A DNA stretch of 64,000 bases from Paractinoplanes aksuensis (lineage in GTDB: Bacteria; Actinomycetota; Actinomycetes; Mycobacteriales; Micromonosporaceae). Within the stretch, counting starts at the first letter, position 1; each line of letters begins with the position of its first letter. Under the pieces are notes generated by a model. It had not been told where the DNA came from. It ran no database searches and was given only the letters and a program-made list of their open reading frames with translations. The stretch spans positions 62,001-126,000 of the forward strand of contig NZ_JAMYJR010000018.1 in the NCBI RefSeq assembly GCF_024137025.1, given 5' to 3'. Positions 37,270 to 47,383 of the stretch are shown piece by piece. Made by a program: the position numbers and the translations under genes.

Positions 37270-38727
37270 TCAGACGGCCGTGCTGACCTCGCCGCCCTCG
37301 TCCTTCCGGGCGATCGCCCGCTCGGCCGCCTCGGCCGACACCGTGCCGGCCCGGCGCCGGGTCACCCAGTTCTCGACGTTGCGCTGCGGCGCCCGGGTCA
37401 CGCCCAGGCTGCCGGCGGGCACATCCTTCTGGATCGCGCTGCCCGCGGCCACGTACGCCCCCGGCTCGATCTCGACCGGCGCGATGAGCACGGTGTCGGA
37501 ACCGACGAACGCGGCCTCACCCACCGTGGTGTGACTCTTGGTGACGCCGTCGTAGTTGGCGAAGATCGTGCCCGCGCCGATGTTGGCCTTGGCCCCGATC
37601 GTGGCGTCACCCACGTACGACAGGTGGGGAACCTTGGCCCCGTCGCCCAGCTCGGCGTTCTTGGTCTCGACGAAGCCGCCGACCTTGGCCTTGCGCCCCA
37701 GCCTGGTGCCCGGCCGCAGGAACGAGAACGGCCCCACTGTCGCCTCGGCCCCGATCTCGGCCCCGATCGAGTGGGTCCGCAGCACCACCGCGCCCGCGCC
37801 CACCGTGCTGTCGATAAGGGTCGTGTCCGGCCCGACGATCGCGCCCGCGGCCACCGTGGTCTCGCCCAGCAGCTGCGAGTTCTGGTCGATCTCGGCGTCC
37901 GGCTCGAGCCGCGCGGTCACGTCGATCCAGGTGGTCGACGGGTCGAGGATCGACACGCCCGCACGCATCCAGGCCTCGTTGACCCGGTCGCGCATCAGCG
38001 CCCGCAGGCTCGCCAGCTCGGCCCGGTCGTTGCAGCCCAGCGTCTCGTCGGCGTCCGGCGCCACGAAGACCCCGACCGGGTGACCCACCGAGGCCAGGAT
38101 CCCGAACACGTCGGTGAGGTATTCCTCGCCCTGGTCGTTGTCGGTCGACAGCTTGGACAGCGCCTCGCGCAGGGAGGCCGCGTCGAACGCGTAGATGCCG
38201 GCGTTGATCTCGCGGATCGCGCGCACCTCGGCCGACGCGTCCCGCTCCTCGACGATCCGCTCCAGGTTGCCCGCGGCGTCACGCACGATGCGGCCCAGCC
38301 CCGACGGGTTGCCCACCTCGGCGGCCAGCACGGTCGCGCCCCGCGCGCCGGACTCGTGCGCCTCGATCAGGCTGCTCACCGTCTCGGCCCGCAGCAGCGG
38401 CACGTCGCCGTTCAGCACCACGACGGTGCCGGTCACCTCGGGCGCGGCCTCGAGGGCCAGGCGTACGGCGTGACCGGTGCCGTTCTGCTGGGCCTGGAGC
38501 ACGGGGGTGGCGGCCGGGGCGACCTCGGCCAGGTGGGCCTCGACCTGCTCGGCCTTGTGCCCGACGACCACGATCGTCCGGTCCGCCCCGGCCGGCGCCG
38601 CCGCGCTCAGCACGTGCCCGACCAGGGTGCGCCCGAGCAGCGGGTGCAGCACCTTGGGGGTCGCGGACTTCATCCGCTTGCCTTCACCGGCAGCGAGGAC
38701 GACGACGGTACGAGGGGCCTGACTCAC
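37270..38727 (-). CDS. glmU: Bifunctional GlcNAc-1-P uridyltransferase / GlcN-1-P acetyltransferase
   Basis: Makes UDP-GlcNAc, the precursor of peptidoglycan and other glycans. The 485-aa protein starts with the nucleotidyltransferase loop LAAGEGKRMKSATPKVLH, has VLNGDVPLL, and continues into a left-handed beta-helix of hexapeptide repeats with GPFSFLRPGT and NIGAGTIFANYDGVTKSHT. The C-terminal tail is longer than in E. coli, as in other actinobacteria. GTG 38727. It follows tRNA-Gln by 67 bases. Confidence 0.96.
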   Translation of the reverse strand: MSQAPRTVVVLAAGEGKRMKSATPKVLHPLLGRTLVGHVLSAAAPAGADRTIVVVGHKAEQVEAHLAEVAPAATPVLQAQQNGTGHAVRLALEAAPEVTGTVVVLNGDVPLLRAETVSSLIEAHESGARGATVLAAEVGNPSGLGRIVRDAAGNLERIVEERDASAEVRAIREINAGIYAFDAASLREALSKLSTDNDQGEEYLTDVFGILASVGHPVGVFVAPDADETLGCNDRAELASLRALMRDRVNEAWMRAGVSILDPSTTWIDVTARLEPDAEIDQNSQLLGETTVAAGAIVGPDTTLIDSTVGAGAVVLRTHSIGAEIGAEATVGPFSFLRPGTRLGRKAKVGGFVETKNAELGDGAKVPHLSYVGDATIGAKANIGAGTIFANYDGVTKSHTTVGEAAFVGSDTVLIAPVEIEPGAYVAAGSAIQKDVPAGSLGVTRAPQRNVENWVTRRRAGTVSAEAAERAIARKDEGGEVSTAV

Positions 38728-38794
38728 GCGGTACTCCTGTGCTCGCAGTAGTCACTGAAGAAGGGGCGGCGACGACTCAGCCACAGACGCATTG

Positions 38795-38865
38795 CTCCCG
38801 GAAGAGGATTCGAACCCCTATAAACGGCACCAAAAGCCGCGGTCCTACCATTAGACGATCCGGGA
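38795..38865 (-). tRNA. tRNA-Gln (anticodon UUG)
   Basis: On the minus strand the sequence folds as a tRNA: acceptor TCCCGGA/TCCGGGA, D-loop containing AATGGTA, anticodon loop TTTTGGT (anticodon TTG) and T-arm GGGGTTCGAATCCTC. The discriminator base is G and CCA is not encoded. It is placed just upstream of glmU on the same strand. Confidence 0.95.
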
Positions 38866-39012
38866 CCAATCAGACATTCGCCCATCGGGCCATGTCCACC
38901 GGTCATATCTTAGCGGCACCCCGGCGCCGCCCACCCGCCCGGCGGCGAGAGGCCGGCGCCACACTCGTCACCCCAGGGCAACTTCACGGCGCCGGCCCCT
39001 CGCCGGTCGGCC

Positions 39013-39246
39013 TCAGGCCGCGTTCGGCAGCGGCACGGAACGCTCCCGCGCCGCCTCTTGCTCATGGCGGACCGCCGCCTGCTCGTCACCACCCTCACGG
39101 GCGATCGCCGCCATGTGCTCGTGGAACTGGGCGGCTGTCTCCTGCGATCGCCGCGCCTGCTCGTGCAACTCAGCTCGTGCCTGTTTCAGCTCCTGCCGGT
39201 TCCGATCCTCGACCCACGTGCGCAGCTCGTCGTAACTAAGCGCCAT
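39013..39246 (-). CDS. Small coiled-coil protein, unknown
   Basis: A 77-aa hydrophilic protein, MALSYDELRTWVEDRNR onward, almost entirely helical and rich in Glu, Gln, Arg and Ala with a likely coiled coil (ELKQARAELHEQARRSQE). ATG 39246 has GGGGG a few bases upstream. It overlaps the small gene upstream, so the two look like a translationally coupled pair. I do not recognise the family; it may be a small accessory cassette. Confidence 0.6.
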   Translation of the reverse strand: MALSYDELRTWVEDRNRQELKQARAELHEQARRSQETAAQFHEHMAAIAREGGDEQAAVRHEQEAARERSVPLPNAA

Positions 39247-39410
39247 GACTACCCCCTAGTCGCTCGTCTAGTTCGCCCAGCGTACGCGCATCCGCCAGCA
39301 TCCGATCGATGTAGAACCACTCGTTCGATCGATACGTCGCGATCCCTGTCCATCTGCGCGACAACCTCGATTCGAGCAAACTCGAACTTTGCGCGCTCTT
39401 CCGAATTCAA
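39236..39410 (-). pseudogene. Small gene with apparent frameshift, upstream partner of the coiled-coil gene
   Basis: TTG 39410 has an excellent AGGAAGGAG upstream and opens LNSEERAKFEFARIEVVAQM, a convincing helix. Read straight, the frame then becomes an Arg/Gly-rich tail and stops at 39249. One frame over, the sequence reads NEWFYIDRMLADARTLGELD and stops at 39236 inside the next gene. The join falls about 39326-39350. A single-base insertion (mutation or sequencing error) in a ~57-residue gene best explains this; programmed frameshifting is less likely. Confidence 0.5.
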
Positions 39411-39432
39411 CTGACCACTCCTTCCTGACCGA

Positions 39433-39448
39433 GTACATCCTGATGTAC
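39433..39448 (-). promoter_or_regulatory. Palindrome upstream of the small gene pair
   Basis: GTACATC-CT-GATGTAC, perfect 7-bp arms, lies about 23 bases before TTG 39410 and just downstream of an AT-rich TAATTATG segment that could be a -10 region. It looks like a repressor operator. The divergent TetR gene at 39608 is one possible source of the regulator. Confidence 0.5.
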
Positions 39449-39607
39449 CTACATAATTACGCTGAGACGAAGAGGTGTAAGCCCCAAGGTGTGCCAAGTG
39501 CCGCTGGCTCGAGGTCAGGCTGCTCGGCGCATGCTGGATGCATGGTTGGCTGCACCCTCCGGCGCCACGGGGCAATGGCTTCACAAGGGACCTGGCAGGA
39601 TGGCTGG

Positions 39608-40279
39608 GTGACGGATCCTGGCGAGGGCGACGGCAAACAGCGGCGGGTCCGACCGGCGACGGCCCCGCGGGTGCGCATGTCGGCGGCCCAGCGGCGGGAG
39701 CAGTTGATCGCGATCGGCCGTCAGCTCTTCGCCGAGCGGGGATACGACGCCACCAGCGTGGAAGAGGTCGCCTCGCGGGCCAAGGTCTCGAAGCCGGTGG
39801 TCTACGAGCACTTCGGCGGCAAAGAGGGGCTGTACGCGGTCGTCGTCGACCGTGAGGTGCGGGCGCTGCTCGACCGGATCACCACCGCGCTGACCGCCGG
39901 CCACCCCCGGGAACTGCTCGAACAGGCCGCTCTGGCCCTGCTCGACTACATCGAGGACGAGCCGCACGGGTTCCGGGTGCTGGCCCGCGAGTCGCCCGTG
40001 TTGTCGCCGGCGGGCACCTTTTCGAGCGTGATGAACGACGTGGCCCACCAGGTCGAGCACATTCTGGGGGCCGAGTTCAAGTCCCGGGGGCTCGATCCGA
40101 AGTTCGCCGAGCTCTATTCACAGGCCCTGGTCGGCATGGTCGCGCTGGTCGGGCAGTGGTGGCGCGAGGCCCGCAAGCCCAAGAAAGAGATGGTGGCAGC
40201 CCACCTGGTCAACCTGGCTTGGAACGGCCTGTCCAACCTCGAAGCGAAACCAACCCTGATCACCCGCAAAACCCGCTAG
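39608..40279 (+). CDS. TetR-family transcriptional regulator
   Basis: Regulator of 223 aa. After a ~25-residue basic leader comes the TetR DNA-binding domain: RREQLIAIGRQLFAERG, TSVEEVASRAKVSKPVVYEH, FGGKEGLYAVV. The C-terminal domain is helical (ELYSQALVGMVALVGQWWRE). GTG 39608 has AGGA about 8 nt upstream; an in-frame ATG at 39572 is an alternative. It is divergent from the small gene pair at 39013-39410. Ligand and targets unknown. Confidence 0.88.
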   Translation: MTDPGEGDGKQRRVRPATAPRVRMSAAQRREQLIAIGRQLFAERGYDATSVEEVASRAKVSKPVVYEHFGGKEGLYAVVVDREVRALLDRITTALTAGHPRELLEQAALALLDYIEDEPHGFRVLARESPVLSPAGTFSSVMNDVAHQVEHILGAEFKSRGLDPKFAELYSQALVGMVALVGQWWREARKPKKEMVAAHLVNLAWNGLSNLEAKPTLITRKTR

Positions 40280-40542
40280 GCAGGGCCGAGCCGGGTTGGG
40301 CTGGGCTTCTCGAACAGCGCGGCTGCCGTGACGACCCGCGCGCCAGTGCGGGGTATGGGGCTGGAGAAGCTGTCGGCCCGGGCCGGCGTGTGCCGGCCGG
40401 TGCCGGACCCGACGACCAGGCGGCCCTGGTCGAGGCGTCGCGGATCGCCGAACTGCAGCACGCCGAAACCGCTGGCCCCGCCCCGGCCGGACACGCCGGG
40501 CCGAGGTTCTGGTGAGACCGCGCAGCTAAGGCCGGGCGGTCG

Positions 40543-41019
40543 TCAGGAAGTGGGGGCGGAGGCGCGGGACCCGTGCGCGGCCCGCGACTCGCCCTGCGCC
40601 GCCTCGGGGGTGCCGATCTTGCCGTAGAGGCCGGCCGTAAGCACGACCAGGCCGAGGGCGGCCAGCACGATCACGTTGACCATCGAGACGTTGAGGACGT
40701 TCGCGTCGGTCTGGATCAGGGCCATTGTGATCATGGCGTAGCCCGCCAGCACCCACCCCAGCACCAGCGTGACCCGGTAATACACGTTGCGGCCGAGCAC
40801 CACCGCGGCCAGCAGCACCACGCCCAGCAGCAGCGTGAGCCACGCCGCGGCCGGGTTGGTGCGCAGGCCGAGCACCCAGTCGGAGCCGCGGTGGAAGAAC
40901 GGGTCGCCGGCCGTCACGCCGAGGCCGATGGCCCCGACCAGCGTCAGGTAGACCCCGGTCAGGAAGGCCAGAGCGCGGAAGACGGGACGCAGGGGGTGGT
41001 TGAGGGGGTAGTGCGCCAT
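40543..41019 (-). CDS. DUF4383 membrane protein, copy 2
   Basis: Membrane protein of 158 aa with four predicted helices and the DUF4383 N-terminal signature NHPLRPVFRALAFLTGVYL; a Ser/Ala-rich tail ends it. ATG 41019 shares one base with the stop of the upstream paralogue (TGATG), so translation is coupled. Function unknown. Confidence 0.85.
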   Translation of the reverse strand: MAHYPLNHPLRPVFRALAFLTGVYLTLVGAIGLGVTAGDPFFHRGSDWVLGLRTNPAAAWLTLLLGVVLLAAVVLGRNVYYRVTLVLGWVLAGYAMITMALIQTDANVLNVSMVNVIVLAALGLVVLTAGLYGKIGTPEAAQGESRAAHGSRASAPTS

Positions 41020-41480
41020 CAGGCCGGGCGGCCCTCGCGCACCTGCCGCGGGGCGCCGACCTGGGACTGCGGGGCGACCTTGAGGTAGAGCCCGGCGGTG
41101 ATCAGCGCGAGACCCACGAGGTAGGTCGCCACGACCGTCGCGATGGTGAAGCCGAAGAAGTTGGCGTCGGTGCGGCTGGTGGCCAGCTCGTAGCTGCCGA
41201 TGACCAGGACGGCCCAGCCCAGGTATTTGTTGGCCTCGACGTCCAGGTTGCGGCCGAGCGCGGCGGTGGCCAGCACGATCGCGCCGACGGCGAGCGCGAT
41301 GATCGACCACAGCATGTTCGAGCCCTGGCCGAGCACGCGGACGTCGCTGGCGCCGGTGAAGCTCTCGCCGGACGTCTGGATCAGCCCGATGACGCCGAAC
41401 GCGACCAGGTAGGCGCCGACGAGGAAGCTCAGCGCCCGGTACAGAGGCCGCAGCGGGTGGTTGACCGGGGTGTGCGCCAT
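41019..41480 (-). CDS. DUF4383 membrane protein, copy 1
   Basis: Paralogue of the next gene, 153 aa: NHPLRPLYRALSFLVGAYL at the N-terminus and four predicted helices, including IIALAVGAIVLATAALGRN. ATG 41480 is chosen because the conserved MAHxPxNHPLRP start is shared by both copies. The two probably arose by tandem duplication and may act together. Confidence 0.85.
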   Translation of the reverse strand: MAHTPVNHPLRPLYRALSFLVGAYLVAFGVIGLIQTSGESFTGASDVRVLGQGSNMLWSIIALAVGAIVLATAALGRNLDVEANKYLGWAVLVIGSYELATSRTDANFFGFTIATVVATYLVGLALITAGLYLKVAPQSQVGAPRQVREGRPA

Positions 41481-41559
41481 GGTGTCCGTCTCCAAGTCAG
41501 GTGTTGTACCCGCCGATTCTCGCGTATTGCCCCCAAGCGGCGCAGGCACACCCCCCGGA

Positions 41560-43356
<1,797 letters not shown>

Positions 43357-43364
43357 GATGCTTC

Positions 43365-44312
43365 CTAGGTTACCCGCGCCCCCGGCATCGGCCCCCGCGC
43401 GGTGACCGCCTCGCGGCACACCCCCGCGGCGTTGAGACCGGCGGCGACCTGGCCCGCGTGGGCGGCGTCGGTGGCGAGGAACACGCAGGTCGGCCCCGAG
43501 CCGGAGACCAGGCCGGTGACCGCCCCGGCCTCGCTGCCCGCCTTGAGCACGTCGGCCAGCTCGGGCCGCAGCGCGAGCGCGGCCGGCTGCAGGTCGTTGC
43601 CGAGCGCGGCGCCGAGCACCTCGGGGTCGCGCTGGCGCAGGGCCGACATCAGCTCGTCGGCGTCGCCCAGGGGCTTCGGCGGCCAAGAGCCGGCGCGCAG
43701 CTCGTCGAGCTTGCGGTAGACCTCGGGGGTGGAGAGCCCGCCCTCGGCCACCGCGACCACCCAGTGCCAGGTGGTGGGCCGGGCCAGGATCGGGCTGATC
43801 GCCTCGCCGTGCCCGGTGCCGAGCGCGGTGCCGCCGTGCAGCAGGAACGGGATGTCGGAGCCCAGCGTGGCCCCGATCTCGGCCAGCTCTTCGCGGGCCA
43901 TGCCGGTGCCCCACAACAGGTCGCAGGCGATCAGCGCGGCCGCGGCGTCGGCGCTGCCCCCGGCCAGCCCACCGGCCAGCGGAATGGTCTTGCGCAGGTG
44001 CAACCGCGCGTAGGCCGGCACCCGGGTGCGGGCGGCCAGAGCCTTGGCGGCCCGGATGATCAGGTTGGTCTCGTCGAGCGCGAGCGTGCCCGTGCCCTCG
44101 CCCTCCATGGTCAGCGTGAGCGTGTCGCCGGCCCGGGCCGTCAGCTCGTCGAACAGGCTGATCGCGTGATAGACGGTGTTGAGCTCGTGAAACCCGTCGG
44201 CCCGGAGCGGACCCACACCCAGGTGCAGATTGATCTTGGCCGGCACCCGCACGCGGACCGGCCCGTGATGCCGCCGCGGCTCGTCGTCATCCGGTCCCCA
44301 CGCCTCGGTCAC
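43365..44312 (-). CDS. ispE: 4-diphosphocytidyl-2-C-methyl-D-erythritol kinase
   Basis: ATP-dependent kinase of the MEP isoprenoid pathway, 315 aa, GHMP superfamily. Landmarks are VPAKINLHLGVGPLRADGFH near the N-terminus, PLAGGLAGGSADAAAAL (ATP loop), LGSDIPF and the C-terminal GLVSGSGPTCVF. GTG 44312 overlaps the stop of the micro-ORF at 44309-44386 by GTGA and has only a weak Shine-Dalgarno of its own, so its translation may depend on that ORF. Order rsmA-ispE-ABC-F is typical of actinobacteria. Confidence 0.95.
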   Translation of the reverse strand: MTEAWGPDDDEPRRHHGPVRVRVPAKINLHLGVGPLRADGFHELNTVYHAISLFDELTARAGDTLTLTMEGEGTGTLALDETNLIIRAAKALAARTRVPAYARLHLRKTIPLAGGLAGGSADAAAALIACDLLWGTGMAREELAEIGATLGSDIPFLLHGGTALGTGHGEAISPILARPTTWHWVVAVAEGGLSTPEVYRKLDELRAGSWPPKPLGDADELMSALRQRDPEVLGAALGNDLQPAALALRPELADVLKAGSEAGAVTGLVSGSGPTCVFLATDAAHAGQVAAGLNAAGVCREAVTARGPMPGARVT

Positions 44313-44386
44313 GGAGTGACGTCCCCGATCTGCAGCTCGAACGGCTCGCTCAGCACCGGAACCGACCCGGCTGGCGCTGTGGTCAT
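44309..44386 (-). CDS. 25-residue micro-ORF linking rsmA and ispE
   Basis: ATG 44386 opens a 25-codon frame (MTTAPAGSVPVLSEPFELQI, then GDVTP, then TGA at 44309). It overlaps the rsmA stop (ATGA) and the ispE start (GTGA), 4 bases each. A strong GAGGAGGTGG sits 4-7 nt before the ATG, inside the last rsmA codons, while ispE has only a weak site. Codon bias resembles real genes. It may be a coupling leader or a real microprotein; I do not recognise it. Confidence 0.55.
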   Translation of the reverse strand: MTTAPAGSVPVLSEPFELQIGDVTP

Positions 44387-45270
44387 GAGTCCACCTCCTC
44401 GGGCTGCCTTTCGGACGGGCTGAGCTTACCGCCGGAGGGCGACAGTTTTGCTGCCCCGGCGATCGCGGCGAATTGCCCCACGGTCAGCGCCTCGCCGCGG
44501 GCCTGGGGGCTGATCCCGGCCGCGACCAGCACCTTCTCGGCCTGGGCGGCGCCACCGGCCCACCCCGCGAGCGCGGCCCGCAGGGTCTTGCGGCGCTGGG
44601 CGAAAGCGGCGTCGACCACGGCGAAGACATCCCTTCGGTCGACACCGGGCGGAGGGTCGTGACGGGCGAAGGCGACCAGGCCCGAGTCCACATTGGGCAC
44701 CGGCCAGAAGACGGCCGGGGGCACCTTGCCGGCCGCCCGGGCCTCGGCATACCAGGCCAATTTGACCGAGGGCACCCCGTACACCTTGGAACCCGGACCC
44801 GCGACCAGGCGGTCGGCGACCTCTTTCTGCACCATCACCAGGCCGCCGCGCAGGGTCGGCAGTTCGGCCAGCAGGTGCAGCACCACCGGCACGGCCACGT
44901 TGTAGGGCAGGTTGGCCACCAGCATCGTGGGCGCGGGGTCGAAGTCGGCCCCCTTCACGTGCAGGGCGTCGGCGTGGTGCACGGTCAGGTGGGGCGCGGT
45001 CACCGTCTCGGGCAGGGCCGCGGCCAGCCGGGGGTCGATCTCGACCGCGTGCACGTGCCGCACCGCCCCGGCCAGGCCCAGCGTCAGCGAGCCGAGCCCG
45101 GGGCCGACCTCGAGCGCCACGTCGCCGGGGGTCAGACCGGCGGCCGCGACGATGCGCCGGATCGTGTTGGGGTCGTGCAGGAAGTTCTGGCCGAGCTTCT
45201 TCGTGGGGGCCACGCCGAGCCGGGTCGCCAGTTCCCGGATCTCCGCCGGGCCGAGAAGAGCGTCAGCCAT
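44383..45270 (-). CDS. rsmA: 16S rRNA dimethyladenosine transferase
   Basis: Dimethylates two adjacent adenines near the 3' end of 16S rRNA (KsgA), 295 aa. It has LGQNFLHDPNTI, the SAM loop ALEVGPGLGSLTL and the catalytic LVANLPYNVAVP motif. ATG 45270. The C-terminus is extended (GGKLSPSERQPEEVDS), and its last codons contain the Shine-Dalgarno of the micro-ORF. It follows tatD directly; no rpfB lies between them. Confidence 0.96.
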   Translation of the reverse strand: MADALLGPAEIRELATRLGVAPTKKLGQNFLHDPNTIRRIVAAAGLTPGDVALEVGPGLGSLTLGLAGAVRHVHAVEIDPRLAAALPETVTAPHLTVHHADALHVKGADFDPAPTMLVANLPYNVAVPVVLHLLAELPTLRGGLVMVQKEVADRLVAGPGSKVYGVPSVKLAWYAEARAAGKVPPAVFWPVPNVDSGLVAFARHDPPPGVDRRDVFAVVDAAFAQRRKTLRAALAGWAGGAAQAEKVLVAAGISPQARGEALTVGQFAAIAGAAKLSPSGGKLSPSERQPEEVDS

Positions 45271-45313
45271 GGCTGTTGAGCCTAGTCGGGGTACCCGTGA
45301 GGGCGTGACGCAG

Positions 45314-46213
45314 TCAGCTCCAGGGTCCGAAGACGCGCTCGCCGTTGGCCGAGATCGCGGCGCACAACTCGTCGAGGTCGCTGCCGCGGGTCTCGGCCAG
45401 CGCCCGCACGGTCAGCGGGATCAGGTACGACGCGTTGGGCCGCCCCCGGTGCGGCATGGGGGTCAGGTAGGGCGCGTCGGTCTCGACCATGAGCTGCCCG
45501 GCCGGTGTGAGCGCGGCCGCCTCGCGCAGGTTGCCGGCGTTGGCGAAGGTGACCGTCCCGGCAAAACTCAGATAGAACCCCCGGCGTACGCACTCGGTGG
45601 CGAACGCCGCGTCGCCGGAGAAGCAGTGCATGACGACCGTCTCGGGCGCGCCCTCCTCGTCGAGCACCCGCAGCACGTCCTCGTGGGCGTCCCGGTCGTG
45701 GATGATCAGCGCCTTGCCGTACCGCTTGGCGATGGCGATGTGCCCCCGGAAGCCGGCTTCCTGGGCCGCGCGGCCCTCTTCTCCCGTACGGAAGGTGTCG
45801 AGACCCGTCTCCCCGATGCCCCGCACCCGCGGCTGCTGCGCGAGCGCCTCGATCACCCGCAGCGACTCGTCCAGATCGGACAACAGCGGCGCCTCGTTCG
45901 GGTGCAGCGCGACCGCGGCCAGCACCGACGGGTGGCGCGCGGCCAGCTCGGCGCCCCACCGCGAGGACGACTCGTCCACGCCGACCTGCACGATCCGGTC
46001 CACCCCCGCTTTGGCGGCCGCGGTGATCAGGGACTCGACCGGGTCAGCCGACCCGCCGCCGGGCACGCCGGCCTCCTGCACGGTCAGGTCGAGGTGGGTG
46101 TGGCTGTCGAACACGGGCACGGCGAGCGGCTCGGGCGGCGCCGGGAACTCGCCGGCGCGGCGGCGGGCCTTCTCGCGGCGGGACTCCGAAGGTGACGATG
46201 ACATGTGAGACAT
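45314..46213 (-). CDS. tatD: TatD-family metal-dependent hydrolase
   Basis: Cytosolic TIM-barrel nuclease/hydrolase of 299 aa. The metal ligands are visible: FDSHTHLD near the start, GIGETGLD, IIHDRDAHED, VMHCFSG and VETDAPYL. TatD enzymes are 3'-5' DNA exonucleases or D-aminoacyl-tRNA deacylases depending on the member. ATG 46213 is used; ATG 46204 is equally possible. Gene order metG-tatD-rsmA-ispE is conserved in actinobacteria, here with extra genes between metG and tatD. Confidence 0.93.
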   Translation of the reverse strand: MSHMSSSPSESRREKARRRAGEFPAPPEPLAVPVFDSHTHLDLTVQEAGVPGGGSADPVESLITAAAKAGVDRIVQVGVDESSSRWGAELAARHPSVLAAVALHPNEAPLLSDLDESLRVIEALAQQPRVRGIGETGLDTFRTGEEGRAAQEAGFRGHIAIAKRYGKALIIHDRDAHEDVLRVLDEEGAPETVVMHCFSGDAAFATECVRRGFYLSFAGTVTFANAGNLREAAALTPAGQLMVETDAPYLTPMPHRGRPNASYLIPLTVRALAETRGSDLDELCAAISANGERVFGPWS

Positions 46214-46306
46214 TCTGCACTTCGACCTCGTGGACACCGGTTGTTCACCTGACATCCACTGCTCTTGGCTAAGTTCCGCCGGGTGACTGTGACCGGCGAG
46301 GACAGC

Positions 46307-47317
46307 ATGATCGACACAGATCCGCTCGAGCCTCCGCTCTCCGCCCCGCTGCGGCGCGACCTCGGCTGGGCCCAGGTGCAGTCGATGAGCCAGTCGGCCA
46401 ACTACCGCGACGATCCCGTCCTGCGCCAGATCCGGGCCACGGCAGCGGTCCGCCGGGGCACCCGCATGGTCAAGATTCTCTCGCCGGCCCAGGTCTCCGG
46501 CCATCTGGGCGGCTGGCTTCCGTACGGCTTCTGCTATCGAGCCTACGACGTCGCGCACCTGAGCGACCCCCGCGACCTGGCCCTGCTCGGCACCGACGGG
46601 GTCACCGACTCCGAGGTGGCGTTCGCCCTGCGCTGGCGGGCCGTCGACCCGCTCGACTACGAGGTGCCGGGCGGCCCGGCCCAGCCCGGTCTGGCCATGC
46701 TGCAGGCCCACAACCGGATCGGCGCGATGATCCTGGGCACCGGCTTCACGCCCAGCACCGGCGAGCTGATCCCGGAATACGTCACGGCCGGGTTCGCCGA
46801 CCTGCCGATCCCGGCCAACTCGCAGATCATCGCCCATGTGCCGGGGGGCGAAGAGGTCATCCTGTACACGTACCAGCCGGAACAGAACGGCTGGCTGCGG
46901 CTGGCCGGTCCGCGCTGGCGCGGTCTGCTCGACAACCTGCCCGGGGTCAGCCCCGACCGCGAGTACGTGCCCTGCACGACCACCGGTTCGGCCCGCCTGG
47001 TCGGTCAGATCAAGGGCAAGGAGTACGAGGCGGTGGCCGACCCGCCCGAGGAGTTCCGGGTGCGGGCCCTGACCCGGGCCGCCCGCTATCCGGTGTCGAC
47101 GCTGAGCCGCCGGGCCGAGCAGACCCTGTGGCGGGGCACGCCGTGCTGGGTGCTGCAACGCGACGAGGCCTGGGCCCGGCTGCGGCTGGTGCGACCGGAC
47201 AACGATTCGCTGCAGCACACGGGCGCCCGCTGCTACGAGCGCGGCGTCTATGAATCGTGGGCCCCGGTGGGCGAGCTGATCGACCACCACATCGCCGATA
47301 TCCCGTACGCCCTTTAG
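46307..47317 (+). CDS. Hypothetical protein, unknown
   Basis: Soluble protein of 336 aa that I cannot assign. No signal peptide or membrane segment. Distinctive stretches are GTRMVKILSPAQVSGHLGG, LPYGFCYRAYDVAHLSDP, FALRWRAVDPLDYEVPGG and the C-terminal GVYESWAPVGELIDHH. ATG 46307 has GAGG 5 nt upstream; a TTG at 46265 is an alternative. It is transcribed against the conserved block, divergent from tatD, and ends at a strong bidirectional hairpin. Confidence 0.75.
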   Translation: MIDTDPLEPPLSAPLRRDLGWAQVQSMSQSANYRDDPVLRQIRATAAVRRGTRMVKILSPAQVSGHLGGWLPYGFCYRAYDVAHLSDPRDLALLGTDGVTDSEVAFALRWRAVDPLDYEVPGGPAQPGLAMLQAHNRIGAMILGTGFTPSTGELIPEYVTAGFADLPIPANSQIIAHVPGGEEVILYTYQPEQNGWLRLAGPRWRGLLDNLPGVSPDREYVPCTTTGSARLVGQIKGKEYEAVADPPEEFRVRALTRAARYPVSTLSRRAEQTLWRGTPCWVLQRDEAWARLRLVRPDNDSLQHTGARCYERGVYESWAPVGELIDHHIADIPYAL

Positions 47318-47327
47318 CCGTCAACGC

Positions 47328-47367
47328 CGAAGCCGGCGTCACCCCTCGCGGGGTGACGCCGGCTTCG
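47328..47367. terminator. Bidirectional terminator hairpin
   Basis: A perfect 18-bp stem with loop TCGC lies between the convergent genes ending at 47317 and 47384. It should stop transcription from both sides. Confidence 0.85.
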
Positions 47368-47383
47368 CGCTGTTGTTACCGGC

